From the NCBI GenBank assembly GCA_003344405.1, contig NOWV01000017.1:310001-374000 (forward strand): DNA of 64,000 bases. The letters run 5' to 3'. The notes beneath the pieces were generated by a model. The model made no database searches. It saw only the letters and a list, made by a program, of their open reading frames with translations, and was not told the origin of the DNA. This document shows, piece by piece, positions 13,700 through 33,186 of the stretch; position 1 is the stretch's first letter; each line of letters opens with the position of its first letter. The stretch comes from Trichoplax sp. H2 (Eukaryota > Placozoa > Uniplacotomia > Trichoplacea). Made by a program: the position numbers and the translations under genes.

Positions 13700-14610
13700 C
13701 GTAAGTACAGTAGAATACTGTACTGTACAGTACTATACTGTACTGTACTGTACTGTATGTCAGCGACGATTAGTTTTGGATTTTGCCATGGACTTCTAGA
13801 AATTAGACCAGTCAATCGGGATTGCCCGATTGAATTTTCTAGTACAGTAGTCCATAATAAAACCCCAAATTCATTGCTAGTAGTTTATGGTTTTGCGAAC
13901 TAAAGCTGATGTTATTCATACTGTATATACTGTATGTATATGTCATATATGTACAGTATACTGTACAGTATATATTATTATTAGTATACTGTACTGTTAT
14001 ACAGGATATATTATTGGCTAAGACGTGACTTCATTTACTCTTGTACAACTATATGTCTACGACTATTAGTTTTGGATTTTGCCATGGACTTCTAGAAATT
14101 AGACCAGTCAATCGGGATTGCCCGATTGAATGTTCTAGTACTGTAGTCCATGACAAAACTCCAAATTCATTGCTAGTAGTTTATGGTTTTGCAAACTAAA
14201 GCTGATGTTATTCATACTGTACTGTACTGTATATATGTACAGTATATGTCATATATGTATACTGTATAGTACAGTATATATTATTGGCTAAGACGTGACT
14301 TCATTTACTCTTGTACAACTATATGTCTACGACTATTAATTTTGGATTTTGCCATGGACTACTAGAAATTAGACCAGTCAATCGGGATTGCCTGATTGAA
14401 TGTTCTAGCACTGTAGTCCATGACAAAACTCCAAATTCATTGCTAGTAGTTTATGGTTTTGCGAACTAAAGCTGATGTTATTCATACTGTATATACTATA
14501 TGTATACAGTATGTCATATATGTATACTGTACAGTATATATTATGGGTATACTGTATATAGGATATATTATTGGCTAAGACGTGACTTCATTTGCTCTTA
14601 TTTGTCCACG
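13700..14610. repeat. Three tandem copies of a ~270-300-bp unit with hairpins
   Basis: The block GTCTACGACTATTAGTTTTGG starts at about 13759 (variant), 14055 and 14325, spacings 296 and 270 bp. Each unit contains the perfect hairpin CAATCGGGATTGCCCGATTG (variant in the third copy), a conserved piece ending AAAGCTGATGTTATTCATACTG, a variable TACTGTATA-rich spacer, and TTATTGGCTAAGACGTGACTTC. Copies differ mainly in the length of the TACTGTAC spacer. No coding potential is seen. Confidence 0.9.
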
Positions 14611-16788
14611 GGGCAAATTAGTCATACCCATTATGTAATAATAGTTTTTGATTACTACACTAAGGCAGTGTTGGCAATGACGTTATAGAGCATCTTAATT
14701 TTAACACGTTTAACGCAGTCATCGATTATTACAATCTTACGTATCCAAATTTTTTGTCTACTACAGTACTAGAAGACTAAATAGCATTCACACCAGAAAG
14801 AAAATAGAACAGGAAACTACTCATTAAAAAGACTCTAAATTGGATAAAATAGGAAAATATAGTGGCATATCGTAATTTTCCCTTGGATTTAATTGAATTG
14901 ATTGCGGCCATGACTGTACTTGTATTGTAGTAATACTGTACCGAATGTAAAGTAAAAAGTGCAAGGACGGTATAGAGCCCGGGCTCCATCATGGACTACT
15001 GTACTGTTTCTGATAACAACAATGATGTATATGACACACTGTATACACTGTACTGTATAATTATTGGATGGAGCTTTTTTATCTAATACTGCGCAAGACT
15101 ATAACATCCACCGGAAAAGAAATTAGACAGGAAACTCCTTGCTAAAAGGACTACTAAATTAATTTATTACAACCATGATGTATACTGTACATCAGCTTCA
15201 GTCATAAATAGCTATAATACATCTGGAAGACTATTGAAATGTAAAATAGCTAGGCCGGTACTGTACTGTATAGTAATATTAGTAAGCAATGACCAGGAGC
15301 AGGGACTACGGTAAAAAAGAAAAACGAAAGCAGCTAAGCGGTCGTTGACTACATTAATAATTGGGAGGCTAATTATTTTACTACTCATTTCCAGCTATAT
15401 CATATATCCGAAATGGCACACTATACTGTCCAACAATTGACATCCAAAATTAGTTGCTATACACGGGCGATTTCATTGACACCGTTTAGTAGAATGACCA
15501 GGAAAATGACCAGCCTTTCAATACAGTATTATTTTGCACTGATGGCCGTTGGCTGTCTCGTTTCTTTTCTTTACGGTAGTGCCTGCCAGAAGCAACCTTC
15601 AACAGTAATCATTTAATGATCCTGATTAGGGACTACTGTAGTACCTGTCCTGGCGCATCGCAGTCTACGGCAATATAATTATTATTTCCTCTTTATATGA
15701 TGGCCCAGCTGTACACAATAGTACTACTGTCTTAATAAACTTTCACTACCCTATGCAGTACAGTAAATAACACTATTGCAATCTATCTTCGAAGACTCAT
15801 TGGTAGTGCAAGACGAATATACATGAATCATGCTACTGTACTATTCTCAATAATACACCTGCCATACAGCTATCGTCACCATAATACACTATACTTTTAC
15901 ATCAAAATTGGTCTAATATTTTAGGTATCATAGTTTCAATTTATTTGACTGTAGTCATCTTCACAAAATTGAATTCACATGAGTATCGGTTGAGATTTCA
16001 ATAAGTTATTTAAAATATCTTAATTAAATCTAAAACAACCAATACTGACTGACATAGTTCAATATGCTCGTACAATGACTTTTTTCTTTTACCTGTACCT
16101 TGATCATTAAAGCTTGCTACGTTGTATAACAACATTGTATGAGTATCTACTATATTATTATATAATACGAATAAAAATATTCGCAAATTGCATTCATCTT
16201 AGATATTTCAAGATTGACAGTATATACCGAACAAGTTGATGTTGCGATAAATTACATAAAATAATTAATGCTGACCACCATCTCTTGTCATCAAGCAATA
16301 TTTCATTCACTTATGGTAAATGAGCCATTTTTCAATGCATATGATATCAATTTGGCCAGTTACCTGCATCTACTAAATAATGCATGTACCAATCAATCTA
16401 CACAATTCACGAATAATTAATTAAACGCTAGATGATGTCAGATTTCACTTGAACGCAGTAAGTAATACTGCAGCTTGAGATACCACGAATATCCACGGGT
16501 CTACTAAATAATGTATATCATGTAGCAGCTATCAGGGTAAGCATCCCATAGTTCAAGTCAAATATAATGTCAAATATTTTAGTTTAGCATAGCAAAGTCT
16601 TGCAATATGGAAATATTTTTGTAATATTTCTATTCGCGTATACTTTAATACGGCATTATAAGAGGTATATTTATATGTATTGTTTTAAACATTCATTAAA
16701 AGTTGTTAATTATAATTATGAAGCCTGTTTAGCCACTACTTCAACCGTTACCAATCACATCGTCTTATCAACCCAATGCCTAAGATAA
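14611..16788. other. Intergenic stretch, no gene supported
   Basis: AT-rich with scattered TACTGTA words. Two related pieces around 14780-14850 and 15110-15160 share GAAA..AGACAGGAAACT..TAAAA.GACT, a diverged local duplication. No open frame shows similarity to a known protein. Confidence 0.5.
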
Positions 16789-17025
16789 TCATTTACGAGC
16801 ATCTTTCAAATAAGAATAACAAACTCCAACCATGATAGCCCCAACAGTCACTCCTTGGGCTAGAACTCGAAACTTTAATATATATCGGGAAAGGTTCATT
16901 CCAGCAGGCCTATTCTTATACTGATGAATTCCATAAGCGACAGCACCAAAAGTTCCGAGCATCCCTAATTTAAAAATTTGTTCAATCACGTTCAATCTAG
17001 GATTATGAAATGTAGATGATAGCAT
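16789..17025 (-). CDS. HIGD1: HIG1-domain (hypoxia-induced gene) small mitochondrial membrane protein
   Basis: A 78-residue protein without introns. HIG1 proteins sit in the inner mitochondrial membrane and assist cytochrome c oxidase and respiratory supercomplexes. Visible hallmarks are a first hydrophobic segment (LGMLGTFGAVAYGI, residues about 20-33), a short basic loop, the family motif around ILKFRVLAQG (about 49-58), and a second hydrophobic segment (VTVGAIMVGVCYSYL, about 59-73) ending in charged KDARK. Length and two-helix hairpin are as usual for type 1 members. An in-frame TAA directly precedes the ATG, so the start is fixed unless an upstream coding exon exists. Type 1 or type 2 cannot be settled from so short a sequence. 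Confidence 0.85.
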   Translation of the reverse strand: MLSSTFHNPRLNVIEQIFKLGMLGTFGAVAYGIHQYKNRPAGMNLSRYILKFRVLAQGVTVGAIMVGVCYSYLKDARK

Positions 17026-18093
17026 TTATGTAGCAAAGTTTGGTAGTGTACATCCTGAATATGCCTACAGTATATGAAGGTTATTGGCAACTTGATGGCT
17101 ACGTTACAGTCCATGTCTGTATACGAGTGCACGTATAAGTATCATGCTTGACTGTGCCTTATGTACTGTACAGTATAGTGTGCAGCTGACATTACTGTAT
17201 TAGCAAGATCATGCACTAATTTAACCATAATAAACGACCTCTATTTCTTAATCTCTGCTAAGCTGGTAATACGTTTCATTTATCAATACTACCTATGCGC
17301 TGAATTATTGCATGTCAAGATCTGAAAGATTCGAACGTGAATCAATTCAATTTGACCTATGTAGTAATTTAATTATCATTCTAAATTATTAATGCTATCC
17401 ATTTTTCAATTTATACTAAGCTGGTAACGCCGTATATTTCATTTATCAACATTGGCTATATCGCGTATTACTACTGCACATCAAGTAAGGATAAATTTTA
17501 CCAATTCAAGGATAGCGAAGCGATGGATCACCATAGCTACGCTAAACCGGCATTACACAAGGCTAGGGAAACTCACCGAGAGGCACGAAAGGTTCATCCA
17601 GGAATTTCTTTTTCAATTTATTCTCACTAACGTCATCGTCTGGTCTCCATTGTGGCTTTTTAAAAGAATTAGTAGAATCACTGATAGGCATTCTTGATGA
17701 ATTTTATCGACAGCTACTGTTTCCAATCGTTTACAGCGGATTTAAAGGTTTGAAGGAAGCTACGGTCAAAGTCAGCTATGTTCGTCCCTATAATAAATGA
17801 CGATCACAACGTTGTCGCACAAGTCTCACACTGGCCCTTCAGTTCAAGTACACCGGCAATAATACAACTGTACTGAGTGCTAACCGTCAGTGACCCTATG
17901 GCACGGTCACTCGGGCTGCGTCACGTACGTATTCGGTTCACGGTTATGACTGACACAGTGTACTGTACAGGACTGTACACTTAGTGTATTTCCTATGCCA
18001 GTCGCTGCAGAACCGAACCACGACCATGTGCATATGCAGCATGATGCAATCCAAGTTCATGCGGGTTCATTCAACCAATATCCGTACGTACAG
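17026..18093. other. Intergenic region between HIG1 gene and RPL23
   Basis: Presumed promoter side of both divergent genes. It holds a few TACTGTACAG words (around 17164 and 17960) but no recognisable coding sequence. A duplicated phrase, CTAAGCTGGTAA followed by CATTTATCAA, occurs near 17260 and 17417. Confidence 0.45.
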
Positions 18094-18322
18094 GCATCTG
18101 TAACCTAAGCGATGCAAACCAACTTGGCATGCGCATTGACATTCTATTTCCCCGAACAGGGCATCTGTAACCTACTGTATATTGTATAAGCGATGCAAGC
18201 CAGGAGCAAACCAACTTAGCATGCGCATTGACATTCTATTTGCCCGTACTGGGCATCTGTAATCTAAGCGATGCAAGCCAGGAGCAATCCAAGTTAGCAT
18301 GCGCATTGACTTTCTATTTCCC
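18094..18322 (+). repeat. Triplicated ~70-90-bp block just upstream of RPL23
   Basis: Three consecutive copies begin GCATCTGTAA at 18094, 18161 and 18253. Each continues with GCGATGCAA, a CCAA.TTAGCATGCGCATTGAC segment and TTCTATTTCCC. The last copy ends about 30 nt before the RPL23 ATG (18355), so the array lies in the promoter/5' UTR. GCATGCGCAT resembles an NRF1-type (GCGCATGCGC) or YY1-like palindromic promoter element, which is inference. Confidence 0.8.
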
Positions 18323-18354
18323 TCTTTGGATTTTTTAGACACGGTCAAGCAAAC

Positions 18355-19718
18355 ATGTCGAAGAGAGGTAAGTTATCCAACTATATTCATCGTGTATCGT
18401 CTCCATCCTTAAACCTTTCAACCATTTAACCTATTAGATAGCGATATTAAGACTTAATTTTATCATCTGTTCTTTAATTTATTCTTTTACGTCAATTTAA
18501 ATCATTTTAAATGCCAGTATATTTCTCGGTCTTATCCATGTGAATTCACAGACGCCATGACAGTAATAGTTTACCGTATACAATACAATACAGTAGGTTG
18601 TACATGGGATTATGGCAAATGGCGTGGCGTAAAAGGCGATCAAGATGGCAATTTTCATCTATTCTATTGCAGTATTCTCGACATGTACGGTGTATTTTTG
18701 CGTAAAATGATCAATTACTACCATACGACAGAAAAATGCAATAGTGAAAAATAGTGACAAATATGGCCTAGGCATTGGTGTTAAGATAGACCCACAAATC
18801 AATGATGATGATAGTGCGGAAGCTTGTGCAGCGAGGCCACAATGAACTGCCTAGTTTAGTCTAATATCCGTTTCATTCATACTGTAGATGAATCTCGACA
18901 ATACTTGAAAGTATAAAAACTCCAATGCATCACTATTACATAAGTTGCAATCATCTTGGGTAAGATAACATTATTACTGTTGATGCTCAATCTTTTCAAT
19001 ATTTTCACTCTAAATAGGTAGGGGTGGTTCGTCCGGTTCGAAATTTCGTATCTCCCTTGCTCTGCCAGTTGGTGCAGTAATGAACTGCGCGGACAACACT
19101 GGAGCCAAAAATTTGTATGTCATTTCCGTCAAAGGAATCAAAGGTAGATTGAATCGTATGCCATCAGCAGGTATCGGCGATCTTGTATTAGCAACAGTCA
19201 AAAAGGGAAAGCCTGAATTACGTAAAAAAGGTTAGTGACAAGATGAAAACGATGTTGTACGCAAGCATTGATAGAATAGAAATGATCGATTGAATGATCG
19301 TTCTCTTTTTCACCACTTTAATCTTGCTATGTTAAATTAGTAATGCCAGCGGTGGTTGTGCGGCAGCGGAAACCGTATAGAAGAAAGGATGGAGTTTTCA
19401 TATACTTCGAAGGTAATACGCAACTCCAATTGATGTTTCCTGAGATCTTATTATAATTCTATGACATCTATCGAATTCTATAGATAACGCAGGAGTGATA
19501 GTAAATAATAAAGGTGAAATGAAAGGTAAGCACTACTAATCTTTACAATTTCCTATGAAGAAGTGAACGGACTCGATATGTGTGTTTATTATGGATTATA
19601 CTTTCTTAAGGTATCATTTTGTATTTCATGAACAGGTTCAGCCATTACTGGCCCAGTTGCTAAAGAATGTGCTGATCTATGGCCAAGAATTGCTTCCAAC
19701 TCAGGCAGTATTGCTTAA
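18355..19718 (+). CDS. RPL23: 60S ribosomal protein L23 (uL14)
   Basis: Cytosolic large-subunit protein uL14, at the subunit interface. Exons 18355-18367, 19018-19230, 19341-19412, 19484-19525 and 19636-19718 join into 140 codons plus TAA, the exact usual length. Diagnostic stretches are [59 protein letters not shown] and the C-terminal [17 protein letters not shown]. The first exon carries only four complete codons, a typical ribosomal-protein arrangement with the ATG close to the first intron. AATAAA lies at 19757-19762. No oddities. Confidence 0.98.
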
Positions 19719-19756
19719 CTGCAAGATAACTTGTTGTAATTACAGTCTAAACTTGT

Positions 19757-19762
19757 AATAAA
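19757..19762 (+). terminator. Poly(A) signal of RPL23
   Basis: AATAAA begins 39 nt after the RPL23 stop codon. Confidence 0.7.
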
Positions 19763-21096
19763 AATCTTTACATATCGACAGCAAACTGAGCGAATTTGAA
19801 ATTTTGTCGTATCATTTCTTCCGTTGCGGTTGCTTGATTAAATAAGAATGGTCGAGTCTGACTTATGATCTTCCATTGAACATAATGGATACAGAGCATA
19901 AGACTTTATTTTTAATGTATTATATAGGCATATTACTGGCAGTAATTGAATCGATGCCTATTTACAACGCTTGGAAACTAATTCACCTGTGACTAATTAA
20001 TTATAAGGTCTATCAAATATTTATCAGTTATCGTTCGGTAAGAAATACTGTATCATGAGTTGCATATCAAAAAAAGTTACCTGATCGCTTTGTCCGCCTC
20101 ACTTTCTAAGCACATTTACCTCTGGAAATGTGCTAACTTAGTTTTTGCTACCTCAGAGCTTCGTAAGGGGTAACTATGGTTTTTTCTTGAGTTAGGGTTA
20201 GGGATACGAATTTTATCTTTCGTAGTCCCTGATACTGTATGTACGTATGTCTATAGACCACTAGAAATTACTACTGCAGTAGTTTCTAGTAGTTTATGGT
20301 ATGTCCTTGATAGGAACTATAAATCCAGTGTTTTACAAAATTTCAATTCAGCATGAAATTTTAGTAAAAGTCTCCCCACAACCCATAGACTAAGCTATTT
20401 ACATTCATAAGCGTATCCAAAATGGAGCCTACACACCTCAAAGTGCATCTCGAATTTTGTTGGCTATACAGCACCGTAGTTGTAATGAATGCAGTTTACT
20501 GTAGATGCACCAACATCATTTTAAGCAATGCTGGTACAAAATGCGCTCGCTGTAATTGGAGTCTAGTTAGTCACTGTTAACATCATGACAGTTCTTCATC
20601 AATGACTATGATGAGAAGATATGTCTTTAACCCGATTTCCAAGCACTATCCAGTACATCTTATACATCAAAAACTTTTAACGACTGTGATACACATTTTA
20701 AAATTTAATTGTGTATGATTTTATTCTAAAAGAGAACCTTAAGAAATTTCTGAACAACACTTGAGTGATATACCATATGAAATTGCGATTGTCAATACTG
20801 CTAAGCTTTATTGCAATTACGAGTATTTTTAATTGATAGCATTCATTCGTCAAATATTAGAGCTTATAACGAAATCAAACATCGATATCTTTGATCCAGC
20901 AATCATAGCTATAGCCTGCTGAGTCACATTATATCTTTAAGCTAGCTAAGTAAACTCACTACTGACTCATTTACGTATGGCCTTTTAAAATAAATTAAAA
21001 TACGACTATTTCACTAGCATCACAGTTAATGACTACGCAGTTTTGATGCTATTAACTCTATGCTGCCAGAAATTGCATGCTTGACTAAATTCAAGT
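19763..21096. other. Intergenic stretch between converging RPL23 and V-ATPase a genes
   Basis: AT-rich, no gene seen. It contains two telomere-like units (TTAGGGTTAGGG, 20192-20203) and a hairpin-prone piece around 20250-20300 built on CTAGAAATTACTACTG / CAGTAGTTTCTAG. Confidence 0.45.
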
Positions 21097-27292
<6,196 letters not shown>

Positions 27293-30039
27293 TTTGTAAT
27301 TTTGAGCTTCTTTATCGACAGAAACGGATTGGACTAATTCTCGACAGAATGGGTATAACTATTCTAAGATGAAAATGTCAGTATTGTAAGTGTCTATGAA
27401 TGGAGTAAGATAGTATTTAATACAAAATTTAATCGATAATATTGATTTCTTATCACATGATTGCTGCATGTGTATGACATATGGTGTTTTAATACAATAT
27501 GGCATAGCACATTTTCTATTATGGATATTTGAGCGTATGTCGCATATCCCCTTTTGGAATACCCGATTGTATATGATACATCTATGATTCATTCGCTATG
27601 ATTTCATGGTTGATTACCAATAAGAAACGATTGAAGATGAGATATTAATTAATGCCAACTTTAATGTTGCAACAATTTTTAATAGCATCTTCTCAACAAG
27701 TATACTACTGTATAATTAAGCCTAATAAATATTTATAATAAATGGTGAAATAATATGTTGTAGATGTATCATAGCCATATTGTAATCCTATGGTAACGGT
27801 AGATCATAGGATGTTATTGACATAAATACGTATTAATTACAATTAGCAGCGATTTTCTACTAAGAGTATTAATACTGTATCTTAATAACACAGACAGCAA
27901 AATTGTTACTAACTGATATTTAGATCGAAATAGAAATATACATGTAAATGGTATCGGAACATAGTCAGTGATTTTCAGTGAAATTCATGTTGTGATGGAC
28001 GTGGCTCTTATCGGCTATAGTGTTATGTTGACACAGTAATATATTCCTGATCAGGATAGGAATAGTTTTATTTTTTATTCTGCTATTCAATTCTCAATAT
28101 CCAGATTGCAGGCGCTCTGGAGTATGTGATTTTAATAAGGAGCTTGACGATGGTAAAGGCGGACGGTCTTCTAAGGTTGTTGTAATTATAATTATCACTT
28201 CGCGAATAATTAATAATAGATAACTCGAATAACTAGGTTCCGTCCCAATATGCAATCATACGTGTATGTACGTCCTTCTTCTTTAATTTCAATGATTACA
28301 TTACTCTCATATTATAATATCCATTAATAACAGGCTTATTGAACAAGTGCTTAAAAGGTATCATTATAGTAGTTACTCGTATACTTTCGATCAATCATTC
28401 AGGTTTTCTGCTGTTGCGGAGTAACAGCTTTACATATTTACGTATAGGTATTTCATGGGATAAGTTTAATAAGGGGAAGGAGAGGGAATACGCTTATCTT
28501 TTATATTTTTCGAGGTTATCAGAATATATCCCACTCATGGATTTTGTTCATGGATAAGTTACGGTCTAACTTAAGAGCATGTCATACAATTTTATTATGC
28601 AGTACATGATAATTTCATGATCTGACATCCGCCTAAAACTAAACAAGAAATGGTACTGTCATAGTACAATCATGAGCTATTGAGCGATGTCAAGTTATAA
28701 TCTTTCTTGGCTACTTGTGATTTCTGGAAGTACATTAGCCGATATATTGCATTACAGCCTGAATGAAGAGTATAACGCGTAATATTACTTAATTAATGCA
28801 TATATTACATGCATCGTTATTGTTCATCAGCGGATACTGTTACTGCTCTACTCGTAAAAGTTAAGATCCGCTTGCTATTATTGTGGTAAGGTGTCTTTAT
28901 TGCGCAAAATGTGTAATTTGCAGAGCTAGTGCTGCGATGATACATTCAATGACTTACAACTGTAATTATGTAATAAGTAATAATATTATTAGTGATTGAT
29001 TGCTTTATACTTGTATATATACGGTGTGGTATAATACGTAGCATTAAGTTTTCTTGAATGACTCTAGCAGATATAATAAAAATGGTTCATCGTCAGAAAT
29101 AATCTTTAAATAACAAAGCAGTCTAAAAGAGTATAGGTTACTTAAAAAAAAGCGCAACAAATCGCTGTGTAACTTTTCTATATCCGATGAAAGTGAAATC
29201 ATATGTAACAACGGATCATGCCTAAAAAATGTAATCTATGAGCATGTGGTAAGGTTATTGCTTCTTAGTTATTCTGACGTTGCTTTTGCCAATCCAGGAA
29301 ACAGTAAAAATCATGTGCAACACTGGATGATGATGATGTTCTAGAATTGTTGTAACTGACAAATGTAGTATAGGAGAACGAAATAAGGCAATTTACTATC
29401 TCTCGATTCTAATTACAAGCACTTGGTTCAGTAAATCTTTAATTTCGACTCTTCGAATGTTAATGCAGTACTAAAAATCACGTACGAATTATAATTTATT
29501 AATTCATAAACAGAACTTTATTTTTGGTTCAGATAAATTGCTCTTATTCTATATAATTTTACAATACGAAAGCAACACGGACTTGCAAGGTACAGTTTAA
29601 CCTATTTGTAGGGACTCTACTGTGTATCTCCGTGATTAATTCATTAATCAGATTGGATTGCCAGGATATTACAGTTACGACGGATATTAAAGCATCTTTA
29701 AAATAAAAATGACCAGGAAAATTTATCAATATGCATTACGTATAAAATAACTCTCGGTTTCAATCGTGACTTATCCGAACTGTTATAAGTAATAAAAATA
29801 GTAAACTACTTAATGTCTGCATTATCCATGTTAGAAGATCCAAAATTATACATACATTAATTTTTCTCGAATATCCTTCTTATATGAATATTAATACAGT
29901 AGAATAAAGTAGCTTCATCAATAGGGTCTCGGAGAGCCTTAACTAAAAATTAAGAATTTTAGTCAATAGCAAGGTGTTATGCAGCTTCAGTGTTTTCAGT
30001 GTGACAATATCAAAGCGAAATTGACATTTTATGTTCAAT
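27293..30039. other. Intergenic stretch, no gene supported
   Basis: Upstream side of the left V-ATPase gene and downstream side of MRM2. AT-rich, low in TACTGTACAG words, without exon-like segments that I can recognise. The longest open frames (about 27359-27592 minus, 28339-28557 plus) show no domain features. Confidence 0.4.
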
Positions 30040-31552
30040 TCATATTGGATATTGCCAAATTAAATCAGCATTTTCTCGTTCTTCCTTCGAGGGTTTTCTA
30101 TAATATTTACGATGACGACATATGTAATAGAATTCATTCGATTCAGAGCGACTAGCTGCAGGTTTGAATTCGTTAATTCTGTGATAATTCTGTTTTAGCA
30201 TATCTTTAAATAGTCCTTCATCAGAACCATGGAACATTTTGCATATAAAGGTTCCATTATAAACTAAGTTAGCAAATGTAAATTTTAATGCACATAGAGC
30301 CTGCGTCATAATTGCTTGATGATCGAATTTAGGTGATCCTGCCACATTAGGTGACATGTCGCTCATGATTACATCTGCTTTTGAGTTTACGAGCATGTTT
30401 TGGATGAAGGTATGCGTGCTAGGTACGCCAAAGTCCATATGATCGAAAATCATGGCTTCACCAACTGATTTCATGCCACGTATATCTACTGCCATGACAA
30501 GACCCCCTGTAATAAGTTGTATGCCAATGATTAGTATAATAATTTATAGCTTATCGATAATGGATGCATACATGAAGAGCAGTAAGATGGCTATCTGAGA
30601 CGAATATTAGCTATGTACAGTATATAACTTTGCAAAGTCTATTCTACATCGGTGCTGGCGTGCTGTACGTCTACGAAGATTTTTAACACTGTATCACTCA
30701 GAGTACTGAGTCAAATTATTATATGGCAATGGTTAGTATCATGATTTATGGTCTACAGGTAGCATCATATACAAAGAACACCAAGATGTTTATTAGAGAC
30801 GACTACTAGCTGTATACATAGCTTTAACTTTAACAAGTCTATTTTTTATTCTACTGCATATCAGCGTTGGTGTACTTCTGCGAAGATTTTGATTCTGCAT
30901 CACCAGTTCTACATGTATATGAGTACATGAATAATGAAAATTTATTTATTCTATGCCACAACCTTAGAGTCATATTTCATAAGTTTGTACAGCAACTTAT
31001 TGGTACTATACTATCATATGCAAAGAGCACCAAGGTGCTATCAGAGTACAGTATATCAGAGGTAAAATAAACACTACTAACGGTAGACATAATTTTACAA
31101 AGTCTATTTTTATTCTATATCAGTATTGGTATGTATCTGTGGACATTTGAACTTACTAATTCTACGCATAGAAGAGAGGATGAATAACGAAAGCTCAGTG
31201 AGGTATTATCACACTTACTCTTTCCAGTTTTATCTAAAGCAACTTGAGTCCATGATCCAGGGCTAGCTCCAATATCAATCACGATATCGCCTTTTTTAAA
31301 TATTTTAAATTTCTTGTCCATTTCTAATAATTTAAAAGCGCTGCGAGATCGGTAACCCAGTTCCATTGCCTTTTTAACGTAGGGATCGTCACGTTGTCGA
31401 CGAAGCCAACGACTGGAGGATGATTTTCTTCCTCTGGCATAGAATCGAGCAGACAAGATAGCTCGCCTACCTTGGTAATTCCATTTGTTCCAACATGTCA
31501 GATCAATCAACTGTGTTATCGAGGCACGAATTCCTTGCTGCATTACGTTCAT
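30040..31552 (-). CDS. MRM2: Mitochondrial rRNA 2'-O-ribose methyltransferase (FtsJ/RrmJ type)
   Basis: Two exons, 31219-31552 and 30040-30506, give 266 residues. The enzyme transfers a methyl group from S-adenosylmethionine to a ribose 2'-OH in the large mitochondrial rRNA. The first 40 or so residues are basic and hydroxylated ([20 protein letters not shown]), fitting a mitochondrial presequence. Then come [25 protein letters not shown], the SAM-binding motif [32 protein letters not shown] and SNEFYYICR. The K-D-K-E catalytic tetrad of the family is therefore complete. The sequence favours MRM2 over the cytosolic FTSJ1 (tRNA) and FTSJ3 because of the short length and presequence-like start. 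The single intron holds a triplicated repeat. Confidence 0.92.
30575..31150. repeat. Three diverged tandem copies (~200-250 bp) within the MRM2 intron
   Basis: Landmarks GAGCAGTAAGATGG (about 30575), GAACACCAAGATG (about 30777) and GAGCACCAAGGTG (about 31025) each precede, in order, a GAGACGA/AGAGTA piece, a TAGCT..TA segment, AC(A)AAGTCTATT, TTCTA..ATCAG.GTTGGT and a CTGCGAAGATTT-like end. The copies have diverged considerably. Confidence 0.7.
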
Positions 31553-33186
31553 GATTTCCTTCTTTCCAATTATTATAACTACCTTGCAACAATTCGACCT
31601 AGAACTGATATCGCTAGCGATTCAACATCAATTTCAATAGTTTTGTTAGCCTAGCATCGACTTGGATACAGTCCAGTACAACAATTAAATAAAGTACAGA
31701 GAAATCGTACAAGGTCTATTCGCAGGCGTCCCTACTAGCTCCAATTACCAACTGGAGAGATTAGAGGATACTATCTAGCACAGATTAGGATTCCTAGCTC
31801 GAAAACACTTCTCTAATTTTGCGAGTGTTTTAAGGGATGAGCTATGCGTTTATGCCGCTGGTTAGATCTAAGATTTATTTCAATTGCGCATGTCCGTATA
31901 TCAGTCAAAATTTACTATGGCGAAGAAGTTACCTAAAGCTTCTCTCTTTCAATTGAATCAATTAATTTTTATACCGTACCTATCCATGTCAAAACTTCTA
32001 CTTAACGTACCATCAATATGGCCCTTTTTAAGATTGCATAGGCTAGATTTTCATACATGGCTCACGGAGTATGCAGTAAACATTAAAGACTTGCGCATTC
32101 ATATATGAGTACAGTACGCGTATAAACTACTAATAGGCTGTGGGTATTTGAATGGAGTCCGTTCGATCTGCATACCAGATTTATAAATATCAAAGACTTT
32201 TACCTAAGATACTGTACATTCGAGCTTTGTAAAAGGTATGTAAAATGTGCAATACGTCTTATAATGTGCATTCTTGATCAATATTCGAGTAGGAGTGCTA
32301 CTGATGGTAAATGTAGAATGATTTTCAGAGCAGCCTACGACGGTATTTAAAAAATAACAAAGTTACGATTACTGTACACCTGATGCGCTTCGTGTTTCCT
32401 ATAATTAACAAGAATGGCTTTTAATAAATAATTTATTTAAACAGCTGTATTAACAGCAAGTACCAATATATACTTAGTTCTTACTGTGTACGCTCCGCGT
32501 TTCGTACAGTAATGAAATATAATTATAATTGCAGAGAAGATCAAGTTCAGATCTTACATGTACATTGCGAGATAGGCATAGTATACAACTGTATATAATA
32601 TTCCTTATTTTGTTCATATAAAACATTCGTTTATACCGCAAAAGCATATGGTTCATGATTTAAGAGACTATACTAACTAAACAGAGTAACATAGGTATAC
32701 GCGTGTACCATATCATTTCCGTCACACGAAATTTAGAGATACAAGCAATATGAGTTCTTGTAAATATCAATTAATTTAAGGTATATATATATATATATAT
32801 TAATATACAATTACAATTTTCTTCTATTGCGAGTATATTCATTCAATTACTTATTAGAGATTACGCTTAAAAGCAGTCATATCGATATAAAATCAATTTC
32901 TATCATTCATTCATTCGGACGATTACATACATTTTTTTTATAGAAAATTTTATCAGTCAAGCTTAAAATATATTCAGTGCGAAAACTATAGATCTCAATT
33001 TCTAGTTAAATTAGCACAAGGTATATGCAGTTCCATAAGAATTTTACAGCAATAATCAGTTCGTGTACAGAACAGTTGTAATCTACAGCTTTAGTACATG
33101 AAACGAAATCTATATTAAAAGATTGTGCCGAAACCCATAATAAGCACTTTCGTTTTTGTAAACCACGCGGAGACGAGGTAGCATTA
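31553..33186. other. Intergenic stretch with (TA)n microsatellite
   Basis: Lies between the MRM2 start and the stop of the left PDK gene. A (TA)n run sits at about 32782-32801. No coding segment is recognised. Confidence 0.45.

Noticed and set aside
11679-14610. Repeat arrays as a possible CRISPR array
   Set aside because: Units are 200-300 bp without repeat/spacer alternation, and the genome is eukaryotic with spliceosomal introns.
17320-17345. GATTCGAAC resembling a tRNA T-loop (minus strand)
   Set aside because: No acceptor stem, D-arm or anticodon arm can be paired at the right spacing.
20192-20203. TTAGGGTTAGGG telomere-like units
   Set aside because: Only two units; too short to argue for an ancient telomere fusion.
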